Of a stretch of DNA of 41,190 bases, positions 8,456 to 16,698 are shown in pieces. This DNA comes from Kiritimatiellia bacterium (GTDB lineage: Bacteria > Verrucomicrobiota > Kiritimatiellia > RFP12 > UBA1067), in the NCBI GenBank assembly GCA_017450695.1, contig JAFSTA010000161.1:1-41190 (forward strand). Reading direction: 5' to 3'. The notes beneath the pieces were generated by a model. The model saw only the letters and a program-made list of their open reading frames with translations, did not search any database and was not told the DNA's origin. Positions within the stretch are counted from its first letter, which is position 1. Each line of letters begins with the position of its first letter. The translations under genes were made by a program, and so were the position numbers.

Positions 8456-9238
8456 ATGTCGATCAAATTCACAGTACAAGGCTTGCTGATCTATTGCACG
8501 TTCGCCTGTTTTCTCCTCACGCTTCTTTCCTGGCGTCGCGTCAAGCCTTCCCGTGTCTTTTGGTTCGCCGGGTTTCTCGCCGCGTGCCTTTCCCTTTGCT
8601 GGCGTGGAATCCACACCGGACACCCGCCGATGCAGAACCTCTTCGAGTTCTTCCTCTGCATGGCGGTGGTCTTCTGGCCGCTCTCCCAATGGAACCGCTG
8701 GAAGAACGGACTGGACACGCGACTTTCCGATGCCGCGCTCGGCGTCTTGATCCTCTTCCCCGCCGGATTCGTTTTCGACGAAAGCGTGCGGCTGTTGCCG
8801 CCCGCCTTGCAAAGCCCCATTTTCGTCCCCCACGTCGGCAGCTATGTCGCCGCCTACGTGCTGCTCGCCCGCGCCACCATCCTGGCTTTTCCCTTTTGGA
8901 AAGCGACGGACGCCGCGGATGCCGCCCTGCAACGCCGTGCCGATGCTGTACACCAGACGGTCGCCTGTGGCTTCTTCCTGATGACGCTGGGACTCTTGCT
9001 CGGATCCGTTTGGGGACAGCTCTGCTGGGGGCATTACTGGGCATGGGATCCGAAGGAGATGTGGTCGCTCGCGACCTGGATGATCTACGCCGCCTATTTC
9101 CATTACCATCTGCAACACGGCATCACCCGTCCCCGCCCCCTCTTCCTGCTGTTGGCGACAGGTCTGCTCTTCATCATCCTCACGTTGACGTGGATCAATC
9201 TCTCCCGCCTTTTCACCGGAATGCACAGCTACGCCTAA
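8456..9238 (+). CDS. ccsA: Cytochrome c biogenesis protein, CcsA/CcmC family
   Basis: 260 residues with about eight membrane helices. It belongs to the haem-handling family that presents haem at the periplasmic face for attachment to c-type cytochromes. The tryptophan-rich WWD signature is clear at 186-207 (WGQLCWGHYWAWDPKEMWS). Flanking conserved histidines are H126 (FVPHVGSY) and H257 near the C-terminus, probable haem ligands. The usual partner CcsB/ResB is not adjacent, and no cytochrome gene is nearby. No strong Shine-Dalgarno lies before the ATG, so the start is moderately sure. It converges with the metallophosphoesterase gene. Confidence 0.88.
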   Translation: MSIKFTVQGLLIYCTFACFLLTLLSWRRVKPSRVFWFAGFLAACLSLCWRGIHTGHPPMQNLFEFFLCMAVVFWPLSQWNRWKNGLDTRLSDAALGVLILFPAGFVFDESVRLLPPALQSPIFVPHVGSYVAAYVLLARATILAFPFWKATDAADAALQRRADAVHQTVACGFFLMTLGLLLGSVWGQLCWGHYWAWDPKEMWSLATWMIYAAYFHYHLQHGITRPRPLFLLLATGLLFIILTLTWINLSRLFTGMHSYA

Positions 9239-9239
9239 G

Positions 9240-9256
9240 CGCACATCCTGTGTGCG
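9240..9256. terminator. Hairpin between converging genes, possible weak bidirectional terminator
   Basis: CGCACA-TCCTG-TGTGCG in the 61-nt gap between two converging genes. There is no T-run, so termination would be weak or Rho-assisted. Confidence 0.35.
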
Positions 9257-9299
9257 ATTGCGTATTCAGCGGCGCGGCAGTGACTATCGCGTTCCGTCC

Positions 9300-10715
9300 C
9301 TACCCGACCACGCGAACGCAAAAGATTTCCTTGTTGAACTGTTCGTCCAGCGCCTGCACCAGCACATCGCCCGGCTCCTGCGCTAAAAGAACACCTTCTG
9401 CCTCCGCGATCGTGGCATGCTTGGTGAAGAAGGTGTAACGCTTTTCCGGCACCTTCTCCTTGTCCGTCTGAACACAGTCGTCGCCGTCGTAACAGCACCA
9501 ACGGATCTTGCCTTTCATCCCCGTGGCGAAGGTCAGTCGCTCGCCCTTCTTCACGGTTCGCGGACCGGTGTGGTAGATGCGATCCTGCCCACCGCCCACA
9601 CGCGTGGCGTAGAGCGTACCGTCTTCCGCCAGCTGGTAGATGTCGAACGTCTGCTCGTAGATCGTGCCCCGTTTCTTGTCTGGCAAGGTCCCGCAGAATG
9701 TCGAACCGATCTTGTAATCGGCGTAGGCCGCGTCACATGCCCCCGTGACATACAGGATGCCGTCGCAGAATGTCTGGCGGTCGGCGTGACGGTGTCCGGT
9801 CAGGTCCATCACGATCCGTCCGCGCGCCCCCGTGTAGTCGAACTCTTGACCGCACAGCTGCAGTTTCCGTCGGTTCTGGTAGGCGTCGAGAATCTTCCGC
9901 AGGAACTCCTGCACCTTCCGCTCCCCCGCGCTGGGCGTGACGATCGGCGCACAGGGAATGTGGTGCATGACAACAACGGAGTACCCTTCCGGAATCGTCG
10001 CGAACGCGACGGAGGCGAGCCATTCTGCCTGCGTCTCGTGGATGCCGTACCTCACACCCCAAAAAGACTCGTGTCGTTCGGTCGCGGTGTCCTGCGAGTC
10101 CGCGACGATATACCGCATTTTCGCCTCGGGGAAATCGACATAGAAATAACACGCCGTCGGATCCTTCGCGTTCGTGACCCCCTTCCGGTTGCCGCTCCAC
10201 GACATCAGGAAGTCGCGCGCCTCGCAGGAAGTGTAGGTCCATCCCTCATCCACATGCCAGTCCTTGCGGATGGTGAAATCGTGGTTTCCCTTCGCCGTAT
10301 AGACGATCCCCCCCGCCGCCTCGATGGGGTCCAGCCAGAACGTACGATAGTCCCGTAACGTGGCATCGATCACCGCCTTGTCTCCGAACGCGCACGGGAG
10401 GTCGCCGCCGCACAGCACCTTGTTGATCCCCGTCGCCCGGATAAGATTGGCGATCATTTTGCCGGAACGTTTGGCGTTCGCGGGGATGTGCGGATCGGTG
10501 ATGAAGAAGAAACTGTCCGTCACCTTCGCCCGCTGGCGGATCGAGGCAACCCGGTCTGCGATTCCCCGCAGATACCCGTCGTAAAACTCGGGCAGCGGAT
10601 CACTCCCCTGCTCTGCCGCGAGAGACGTGACGGAATTCAGTACGCCGGAAACGGCGGCAACGCCGCCCAACAGGAAAGAACGACGCTTCAACTCGACAAT
10701 CGGATCGTGATTCAT
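9300..10715 (-). CDS. Exported calcineurin-like metallophosphoesterase
   Basis: 471 residues. The N-terminus has a twin-arginine-like signal (KRRSFLLGG, residues 10-18), so export in folded form is likely. The binuclear metal site motifs of the family are present in order: DPH (D74, H76), GGD (103-105), GNHD (143-146), MHH (250-252) and GHRH (307-310). A C-terminal region of about 130 residues is beta-rich. Substrate unknown: phosphomonoesters, nucleotides or phospholipid head groups are all possible. Its start codon overlaps the stop of ridA (ATGA), so it is translated as the second gene of a two-gene operon. Confidence 0.85.
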   Translation of the reverse strand: MNHDPIVELKRRSFLLGGVAAVSGVLNSVTSLAAEQGSDPLPEFYDGYLRGIADRVASIRQRAKVTDSFFFITDPHIPANAKRSGKMIANLIRATGINKVLCGGDLPCAFGDKAVIDATLRDYRTFWLDPIEAAGGIVYTAKGNHDFTIRKDWHVDEGWTYTSCEARDFLMSWSGNRKGVTNAKDPTACYFYVDFPEAKMRYIVADSQDTATERHESFWGVRYGIHETQAEWLASVAFATIPEGYSVVVMHHIPCAPIVTPSAGERKVQEFLRKILDAYQNRRKLQLCGQEFDYTGARGRIVMDLTGHRHADRQTFCDGILYVTGACDAAYADYKIGSTFCGTLPDKKRGTIYEQTFDIYQLAEDGTLYATRVGGGQDRIYHTGPRTVKKGERLTFATGMKGKIRWCCYDGDDCVQTDKEKVPEKRYTFFTKHATIAEAEGVLLAQEPGDVLVQALDEQFNKEIFCVRVVG

Positions 10716-11104
10716 TTGTCCTCCTTTTCCGCCGGCAGCCCCGCAATCACCTCCACCTCAATCTGCGCTCCCGCCGGAAGCGCGGATACCGCCACGCAAC
10801 TACGCGCGGGAAGGCTGGTGAAATACCGCGCATAGAGCTGGTTGATCTCCGGAAAGACAGTCATGTCCAACAGAAAAACCGTCGTCTTCACCACGTGGCC
10901 GTACCCTGTTCCGGCGGCATCGAGAATCGCGCCGATATTGCGAAAGATTTGCTCCGCCTGTTCCAACGCGGTCTTCCCCGTGATCTTCCCGACAGCCGGA
11001 TCAATCCCGATCTGACCGGAGAGAAAAAGGAAGCCGTTCACGGAAACCGCTTGGCTGTATGGCCCGATCGCGGCGGGCGCGTGACTCGTGTGAATCGTTT
11101 TCAT
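10712..11104 (-). CDS. ridA: RidA family enamine/imine deaminase
   Basis: 130 residues, the typical length of RidA/YjgF trimers, which hydrolyse reactive enamines and imines released by pyridoxal-phosphate enzymes. Family signature: AIGPYSQAV near 12-20, FLSGQIGIDP near 28, and the substrate-binding arginine in PARSCVAVSALPAGAQIEVE near 100-118. AAGGAG lies 8 nt upstream of the ATG. The 3' end overlaps the metallophosphoesterase start by 4 nt, which indicates coupling, though no functional link is known. Confidence 0.93.
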   Translation of the reverse strand: MKTIHTSHAPAAIGPYSQAVSVNGFLFLSGQIGIDPAVGKITGKTALEQAEQIFRNIGAILDAAGTGYGHVVKTTVFLLDMTVFPEINQLYARYFTSLPARSCVAVSALPAGAQIEVEVIAGLPAEKEDK

Positions 11105-11160
11105 GTCCGAAACTCCTTGCTTATCAGTTCAAAGTTAGGTGGTTTACTTGGGTGGTTAGG

Positions 11161-11197
11161 CGATCGATTGCAGTCGATCGCATTCGATAGCTATCGA
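11161..11197. repeat. Two adjacent CGATCG-type palindromes
   Basis: CGATCGA-TTGCAG-TCGATCG (11161-11180), then the perfect 14-bp palindrome TCGATAGCTATCGA (11184-11197), in the gap upstream of ridA. Similar CGATCAC..GTGATCG DNA occurs at 23008-23029. Confidence 0.6.
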
Positions 11198-11279
11198 TTC
11201 TTTCCTGTTCCCTACTGTCTCAACTTACCCTCATTTCCATTCCCGTGCAAACGCGGGCGGCGGGCTAACCACCTAGAGG

Positions 11280-13244
11280 CTACTGGATCATCGCATATTC
11301 GCCCGTCGTTCCTTTGTCACGCGACCGATACTTCTTCCAGATCGCCGCGTCGTACAACGCGGGAATGAAGACGCCGCCGATGACGCTGCGAGCGATGAAA
11401 CCACGAAACCGCCCGTTGTCCGCCCAGTACCAATCGGTAAACGGAATACGGTCGGGCGTCTCGTTGACGAAGCGGTAGAGCGGCGCAATCAGGGCCTCGA
11501 AGTCCTCGCGTTTCCCGGTCAGCGTCGCGGACCAAACCGTCCAGTCCGCCTTGGTGTAGTTGAGCCGGCTGTCGAGTGGCAGCCCATACGGAAGGAGTAG
11601 CTGGCGGTAGGCGGCAACCTCCCGCTCGGCAATCTCCTTCGGGAAGAGGTTCAAGCCGAGGATGCGGTCCCAAACGAGATTGTACTTCTGCGCCCACGTG
11701 TCCTGCGGATGATGGCAGGGGCCGAGAACCAGCTTCGCCGCGCCGTGGCGGCCGCCCTTCGCGGCCGCGATCCACTGCGGCACCATACCCTTCGCGAGCG
11801 AGGCGTATTTCGCCGCCGTCTCCCGTTCGCCGCGCATCTCCGCGAGACGGGCGTAGCACGCGAGAGCCACGATCGACTTGACGGACAAATTTCCGTTGTG
11901 CGCGAGATGCCCCGCGAAGTCATCCGTGCAGAGCTGGTTGCCGGGATCGTAACCGAACTTCGTCAGGTACTCCGCCCACTTCGTCACCTCTCCCCACCAG
12001 CGGCCCGCAAAGTCCGCGTTCCCCTCAGCCGTCGCCACCGCCGCGAGCGAGATGAGCATGTTGCCGCACTCCTCCACAGGCATCCGGAACGTGTCGTCCG
12101 TGCCGCCACCCACAGCCTGTCCCTTCTTCATGCCGTAGAACTGTCCCTCCGCCACGGGATAGACTCCGAGGTCATGCGGCGCGTAGGGATAGGGCCATTT
12201 CTCGGACGCGGCGTAGATGCATGTGGGGGCAAGCGTCGCCTTCGCGAGCGAGGGACTCGTCAGCAACAGATGCGGCATCTGCGGGTAGAAGACATCCGTC
12301 GTGCCGATCAGGCCGCCGGAACCGTTCTCCTTCGAAAAGTAGAAAGGCTGCCCGTTCGCGTCGGCAACAAGTTTGCAGGCGGCGAAGGACTGCCGGTAGG
12401 ACAACGCCGCTATCCGCGCGTATTTCTCCCCGCCGAGTTTCCGCATGTCCGCCGTGAACTCGGCATCGAAGGCATCCAGCTTTGCCAGAAGCGTTGCGTA
12501 ATCCTTCTCCGCCTGTTCCAGCATCGCCGTGAAGGAAAGACCGTTCCGATGCCACCACGCCGGCAAATCTTTGCCGAAGAACCGAATGGATTTCACATCG
12601 TCATACGCCAAGATGAAATGCGACTCGCCCCCCTTCACGGCGGAGGGACCGACCAACCACGCGTACCCCCAGTTGCAGCGGACGCGGTCTCCGATCATGC
12701 CAAGCGGCTTTTGCTCGGCGCGCCCGATCGAAACCGCTTGCATTCCGGCTACGGTTGCCGTATTCGTCACCACCGGTGCCTTGTCATCGTTCGTCGCCAA
12801 GGCGGGCGAAATGGACGGCACCAGTTTCCACTCCTTCGCGCCGGAGACACGCGCGGTCACGTAGGTGACGGGGCGAGAGAAAACATCCAGGTCGTCCGGC
12901 AGTTTCGCCGTCGAGAAACGCAGTTCAGCGGAGAGCGAACCGTCTTTGAACGTACAGACCGTCTGCGTGGGACGCACATCCAGCGAAGCCTGCGGCAACG
13001 CCGGAACGCCCGTCGGTTCCAATCCGCACAACCGCCATGTCTTCCCGTCCGCCTCCAGCAGGATCGAAATCGGCTGCCGCACCCCCGTCCAGTGCGTCGT
13101 TTCCACATCCGTGAGACGGTCCGCCGCGCTCCACACGCTGAAGAAAGGATCACACTGCACCAGCGGAACGGCGGGCGGACGGAAATCCGCACGGCACCAA
13201 ACCGACACACAGAGAACCACACCCGTCAACAAAATCCGCTTCAT
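11280..13244 (-). CDS. Secreted glutaminase A-like protein (GtaA family, DUF4965/DUF1793 type)
   Basis: 654 residues with a signal peptide (MKRILLTGVVLCVSVWCRA). The body resembles the GtaA-like family found in fungi and in Bacteroidetes/PVC bacteria: an N-terminal beta-sandwich starting RPPAVPLVQCDPFFSVWSAAD, then an alpha/alpha-toroid C-terminal half (DVFYPQMPHLLLTSPSL; VEECGNMLISLAA; YTKADWTVWSATL). Fungal members hydrolyse L-glutamine; for bacterial members the substrate is unproven, and the toroid resembles glycoside hydrolases. The start at 13244 was taken because AAGGA is 7 nt upstream; a longer frame to 13328 adds a non-signal segment. Isolated gene, no visible operon. Confidence 0.75.
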   Translation of the reverse strand: MKRILLTGVVLCVSVWCRADFRPPAVPLVQCDPFFSVWSAADRLTDVETTHWTGVRQPISILLEADGKTWRLCGLEPTGVPALPQASLDVRPTQTVCTFKDGSLSAELRFSTAKLPDDLDVFSRPVTYVTARVSGAKEWKLVPSISPALATNDDKAPVVTNTATVAGMQAVSIGRAEQKPLGMIGDRVRCNWGYAWLVGPSAVKGGESHFILAYDDVKSIRFFGKDLPAWWHRNGLSFTAMLEQAEKDYATLLAKLDAFDAEFTADMRKLGGEKYARIAALSYRQSFAACKLVADANGQPFYFSKENGSGGLIGTTDVFYPQMPHLLLTSPSLAKATLAPTCIYAASEKWPYPYAPHDLGVYPVAEGQFYGMKKGQAVGGGTDDTFRMPVEECGNMLISLAAVATAEGNADFAGRWWGEVTKWAEYLTKFGYDPGNQLCTDDFAGHLAHNGNLSVKSIVALACYARLAEMRGERETAAKYASLAKGMVPQWIAAAKGGRHGAAKLVLGPCHHPQDTWAQKYNLVWDRILGLNLFPKEIAEREVAAYRQLLLPYGLPLDSRLNYTKADWTVWSATLTGKREDFEALIAPLYRFVNETPDRIPFTDWYWADNGRFRGFIARSVIGGVFIPALYDAAIWKKYRSRDKGTTGEYAMIQ

Positions 13245-13652
13245 CATTCGTTCCTTTCTCATTTTCCGGTCATGCCGACCCACAGCATACCAAACACGAA
13301 ACCACTCTAACAAAATCTCCCATGCCAAGCAAGGTCAAAGCGGTTCCGCCAAGAGTAACTTTTCGGCACCAGCTACGCGGGAATGAAAATGAGAGAAAGT
13401 TTGTTTTGCACAAAGAACACAGAAGGAAACAAGTCGCCCAATCGGGGAAGCGACAGTTGTCGCTTTTGCGTGGCAACAGAACAGAATGAAGCGGCAGGAG
13501 TGCCGCTTCCCCGAAAGCCGACGGCGAAGGCACCGCCGCTACGCAGCGGTCGCGACGGGGCGCGACCCTCCCCTTGCGGCTCTGCGTAAGGCAAAGGAAA
13601 ATTTTCCACACTTGCTCATTCCGTGAGTTTCATTGCACTCTGGTTTTCCGCA
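13245..13652. other. Intergenic region with a five-hairpin array
   Basis: No gene seen. Hairpins follow one another at 13448-13465 (AAGCGAC-AGTT-GTCGCTT), 13488-13509 (GAAGCGGCA-GGAG-TGCCGCTTC), 13522-13538 (CGGCG/CGCCG), 13536-13549 (CCGCT-ACGC-AGCGG, overlapping the previous one) and 13548-13567 (GGTCGCG-ACGGGG-CGCGACC). The last is hairpin element copy 3. Confidence 0.65.
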
Positions 13653-13681
13653 TTGACTTATGTACGCCATTGGCGTATAAT
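13653..13681 (+). promoter_or_regulatory. Near-consensus sigma70 promoter of the toxin-antitoxin operon
   Basis: TTGACT (13653-13658), 17-nt spacer, TATAAT (13676-13681). Only 6 nt separate the -10 from the toxin ATG at 13688, so the transcript should begin at or next to the start codon. Confidence 0.85.
13663..13677. promoter_or_regulatory. Palindromic operator inside the toxin-antitoxin promoter
   Basis: TACGCCA-T-TGGCGTA: perfect 7-bp arms around one central base, overlapping the spacer and first two bases of the -10. This is the expected place for autorepression by the HTH antitoxin. Confidence 0.75.
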
Positions 13682-13687
13682 GTCACC

Positions 13688-14017
13688 ATGATTTTCGTTG
13701 AAACAAGCTTATTCACGCGCCGTATTGTCCAGCTAATGGACGATAATGTGTATCGTGAACTGCAGGAACACTTGGCAGTACATCCTGAAGCCGGATCGCT
13801 CATTATAGGTTCTGGCGGAGTTCGAAAGATCAGGTGGCGGGGATCAAACAGGGGAAAACGTGGCGGATCAAGACTCATCTACTACTGGGATAATGGCAAT
13901 CAGATACTGATGTTGTACGTCTATCTGAAAAACGAACGAGAAAATCTGACGCCAGAACAGGTTTCGATGATGAGAGAAGTGGCAAAGGAGTTCAAGAATG
14001 AACAAGAAGAACTTTGA
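13688..14017 (+). CDS. higB: RelE/HigB-type toxin
   Basis: 109 residues. Resembles the HigB/RelE superfamily of ribosome-dependent mRNA interferases, especially the group paired with NadS/HigA-like antitoxins: TRRIVQLMDD at the N-terminus, the core GSGGVRKIRW, a basic patch GKRGG and the strand RLIYYWDNGNQILMLYVYLKNER. The start at 13688 is the ATG directly after the promoter, with no ribosome binding site; an upstream in-frame ATG at 13574 precedes the promoter and is rejected. The toxin comes before its antitoxin, the usual HigBA order, and overlaps it by 20 nt. Confidence 0.88.
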   Translation: MIFVETSLFTRRIVQLMDDNVYRELQEHLAVHPEAGSLIIGSGGVRKIRWRGSNRGKRGGSRLIYYWDNGNQILMLYVYLKNERENLTPEQVSMMREVAKEFKNEQEEL

Positions 14018-14315
14018 GATGCTGTTGGGAAGCATGCGTGAGGGTGCGCAGATTCTTCGCGGAGAACGTACGCCAACCCGACAGTTTGAAGTGTCGAAGA
14101 AAGAAGATGTGCGATTCGTGCGCCAAACGTTTCATGCGAGTCAAGGCGCATTTGCAAAGATCATGGGCGTAAGTGTAAGCACCTTGAGGAACTGGGAACA
14201 GGGACGACGCCGTCCAACTGGTGCAGCCCGGGTACTTCTCAAAATCGCCTTACGGCAGCCGGATCTTTTTCGAGCGGCAGTTCAAGAAGACTGTCCTGAA
14301 CTGGCGTTCAAATAA
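13998..14315 (+). CDS. higA: HTH antitoxin, HigA/NadS-like
   Basis: 105 residues with a C-terminal Cro/C1-type helix-turn-helix (VRFVRQTFHASQGAFAKIMGV, then SVSTLRNWEQGRRRPTGAAR). It should neutralise the upstream toxin and repress the operon through the palindrome at 13663-13677. The start lies within the toxin 3' end; GGAG is about 7 nt upstream of the ATG. Confidence 0.88.
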   Translation: MNKKNFEMLLGSMREGAQILRGERTPTRQFEVSKKEDVRFVRQTFHASQGAFAKIMGVSVSTLRNWEQGRRRPTGAARVLLKIALRQPDLFRAAVQEDCPELAFK

Positions 14316-14617
14316 CCCCTCCCCTTGCGGCTCTGCGTGAGACATGCGACACGCGACATGCGACGTGCGATATGCGCGAGGACATTCCGACTTTTCGACA
14401 CGCGCCTACCGCGTATCCCTATCTTTTCTGCTTCTCAGCTGGCGGCGGACTAACCACCCCACCACCTAACCACCCCACCACCTAACCACAAGACCACCCA
14501 ACCATAGAGCTTATAGGCTAAGCGTGTTCAGCTTTGCGGTCGCGACGGGGCGCGACCCTCCCCTGTTCGACTTTGCGGTCGCAACGGAGCGCGACCCTTG
14601 CGGCTCTGTCGCGCCGT
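14316..14617. repeat. Intergenic repeat block: 7-nt and 8-nt tandem tracts plus two hairpin elements
   Basis: 14341-14377 is a heptamer run (ATGCGAC, ACGCGAC, ATGCGAC, GTGCGAT). 14451-14505 is an octamer run built from ACCACCCC and ACCACCTA. Hairpin element copies 4 (14538-14557, perfect) and 5 (14577-14596, one mismatch) follow. No gene is seen. Confidence 0.7.
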
Positions 14618-16621
14618 TCAGCCGCCGACCTCGTCTTGCGCTTCCGCCTGTTGGCGTTGCAAGTCGTCCAGACGGGAGGCATCGCGTTCCCATTCCTCGT
14701 TGAATGTGTCAAGCCGGTCTTGAATCCACTTCAGGCGTCTGTTCAGCGTACCGAAATCGGTTTCGGGCGTCGGGTTGAAGAGTTCGGAGGAGACCTCCTC
14801 CAGTTCCGCTTCCAGGGCATTGATTTCGGCTTCTTCCTTCGCCACCTTCTCCTTGAGACGCCGAATCTCCGGCGCAAACCGCTCGCGCGCGGCGGCGCGC
14901 GCCTTGCGCAGTTCCTTGCCGACCAAGCGCGGCGTGGCGGAATCCGACGGGACCTCCTCCTTCGCCGGAAGCGCGGAAGGCTCGACCACACGCGCCGTGT
15001 CGCTCATGCCCCCCGTCTTCTCCAGATAGTAGTCGTATCCGCCGGGATACCGCCGGATCCCCTCCGGCGTGATTTCCAAAATCGCTTCGGCGGTGTTGCG
15101 CACGAACTCGATGTCGTGGCTGACGAGACAGACCGTGCCCGTGTAGAGCTTCAACGCCTTTTCCAACGTCTCGCGTCCTTCCAAATCCAGGTGCGTGGTC
15201 GGTTCGTCCCGCAGCATGAAGTTCGGCGGATCGAGGAAAAGACGCAGGAACGCGAGGCGGATCTTCTCCCCACCGCTCAACACGCCGGAGAGCTTGGTCA
15301 CGTCATCGCCCGAAAAGCCGAATGCCGCAAGCTGGTTGCGCAAATCCTTTTCCGGCAGATTCGGAGCGCATCGCTTGGCGCACTCGAAGACCGACACGTC
15401 GGGCGGAATCGTCTCGGAGAACTCCTGCGAGAGGTACCCGATCTTGACCTGGTGTCCCAGCGTGCAGGTCCCCTGCGTAGGCTTTCGCGTCCCCGCCAAA
15501 ATCCGCAGCAGCGTGGTTTTTCCCATGCCGTTGAATCCGATGATCGCGATCCTCTCCCCGCGCGCGATGGAGAAGTTGACGTCGTGCAGGACATTGCGTT
15601 TCCCGTCGTAGGAAAAGAAGAGGTTCTCCGTTCTTGCCGTCTCGACCCCGGAATGCGGCGCGGCGGGAAGTCGCAGGTACCCCGCCGCCTGACTGCGACG
15701 CGGCAGGACGACCGCCTCCGCCTGAATCTTCTCGATCATCTTGATGCGGCTCTGCGCCTGCGCGGCCTTGGTCGCCTGGGAACGGAACTCATCGACAAAC
15801 CGCTGGAGCTGTTCGATCCGCCGATCCTGATTGGCCTTCGCCGCCACCAGGTTCTGGTAGCGGATTTCCCGCTCGCGCAGATAGAAATCCAAATCGCCGT
15901 TGTAGCGCGTCGCGGTCTGCGCATCAACCTCCACCGTCACGGAGGTCAGGGTGCGGAGCAGGTAACGATCGTGGGAAACCAGCACCAGCGTCCCCTCGTA
16001 GTTCTTCAGGAACCGCTGCAGCCACGCGATCGCGGGCAGGTCCAAATAGTTCGACGGCTCGTCCAGCAACAGCAAATCCGGTTTCGCGGCGAGAACGCGA
16101 GAAAGTTCCGCGCGCATCTGCCACCCGCCGCTGAAGCTGGCAAACGGTTTGTCGAAATCCTCCACGGGGAATCCCAGTCCGCCCAGCGAGACTTTGACGC
16201 GCGCCTCCAGGTCATACCCGCCCAGGTGCTCGAACTTCGTCTGAAGCTCCCCCACCTGACGCAGAATCCGATCGCGTTCCCGCGCATCCGCCGCAGTCGG
16301 CAGACTATCCTCCAGCCGATGGATCTCGGCCTCCATCTCCGACAATCCGGCGATTCCGCGCATGGCATATTCCAGCAGCGTCTCTCCGGGCGTGTCGGGA
16401 TGCAGATGCTGGCGGACATTCCCGATGCGCGGATTCTCGTCGATGATGACATCGCCGACATCCGAATCCGTCTCGCCCAAGATTAAGCGGAACAGGGTAG
16501 ATTTCCCGGAACCGTTCGGTCCCACGATCCCGACACGTTCTCCCCGGTTGATCCGGAAGTTCACATGCTCCAGCACGACCTGCGTACCGTAGCGGACACC
16601 GATTTCGCGAAATTCAATCAT
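14618..16621 (-). CDS. ABC-F family ATPase (Uup/EttA-like)
   Basis: 667 residues, two ABC domains in one chain and no membrane segments, as in ABC-F proteins that act on ribosomes. First domain: Walker A GPNGSGKS (34-41), signature FSGGW, Walker B LLLLDEPSNYLD. A charged interdomain linker follows (EREIRYQNLVAAKANQDRR). Second domain: GFNGMGKTT, LSGGEK, Walker B with an unusual Arg (FMLRDEPTTHLD). The C-terminus is a long coiled coil (about 560-667), as in Uup, which binds branched DNA or ribosomes. The start at 16621 fits the family N-terminus; an in-frame ATG at 16648 is possible, and neither has a strong ribosome binding site. It lies 77 nt downstream of the GH50-like gene. Confidence 0.9.
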   Translation of the reverse strand: MIEFREIGVRYGTQVVLEHVNFRINRGERVGIVGPNGSGKSTLFRLILGETDSDVGDVIIDENPRIGNVRQHLHPDTPGETLLEYAMRGIAGLSEMEAEIHRLEDSLPTAADARERDRILRQVGELQTKFEHLGGYDLEARVKVSLGGLGFPVEDFDKPFASFSGGWQMRAELSRVLAAKPDLLLLDEPSNYLDLPAIAWLQRFLKNYEGTLVLVSHDRYLLRTLTSVTVEVDAQTATRYNGDLDFYLREREIRYQNLVAAKANQDRRIEQLQRFVDEFRSQATKAAQAQSRIKMIEKIQAEAVVLPRRSQAAGYLRLPAAPHSGVETARTENLFFSYDGKRNVLHDVNFSIARGERIAIIGFNGMGKTTLLRILAGTRKPTQGTCTLGHQVKIGYLSQEFSETIPPDVSVFECAKRCAPNLPEKDLRNQLAAFGFSGDDVTKLSGVLSGGEKIRLAFLRLFLDPPNFMLRDEPTTHLDLEGRETLEKALKLYTGTVCLVSHDIEFVRNTAEAILEITPEGIRRYPGGYDYYLEKTGGMSDTARVVEPSALPAKEEVPSDSATPRLVGKELRKARAAARERFAPEIRRLKEKVAKEEAEINALEAELEEVSSELFNPTPETDFGTLNRRLKWIQDRLDTFNEEWERDASRLDDLQRQQAEAQDEVGG

Positions 16622-16653
16622 GGCGTCATCAACCCAAATTCCACCCAACCTTT

Positions 16654-16685
16654 CTAGACATCTAGGCTTCTAGAATCCTAGACGC
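16654..16685. repeat. Four CTAG octamers in exact 8-nt phase
   Basis: CTAG occurs at 16654, 16662, 16670 and 16678: CTAGACAT, CTAGGCTT, CTAGAATC, CTAGACGC. CTAG is normally rare in bacterial DNA. The tract lies between the GH50-like and ABC-F genes. Confidence 0.7.
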
Positions 16686-16698
16686 GACCAGCCAACAC

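Noticed and set aside
11709-13310. A 533-codon plus-strand frame opposite the glutaminase-like gene
   Set aside because: Arg/His-rich antisense shadow without ribosome binding site or motifs.
14534-16486. A 650-codon plus-strand frame opposite the ABC-F gene
   Set aside because: Begins inside hairpin repeats and mirrors a well-defined ABC protein.
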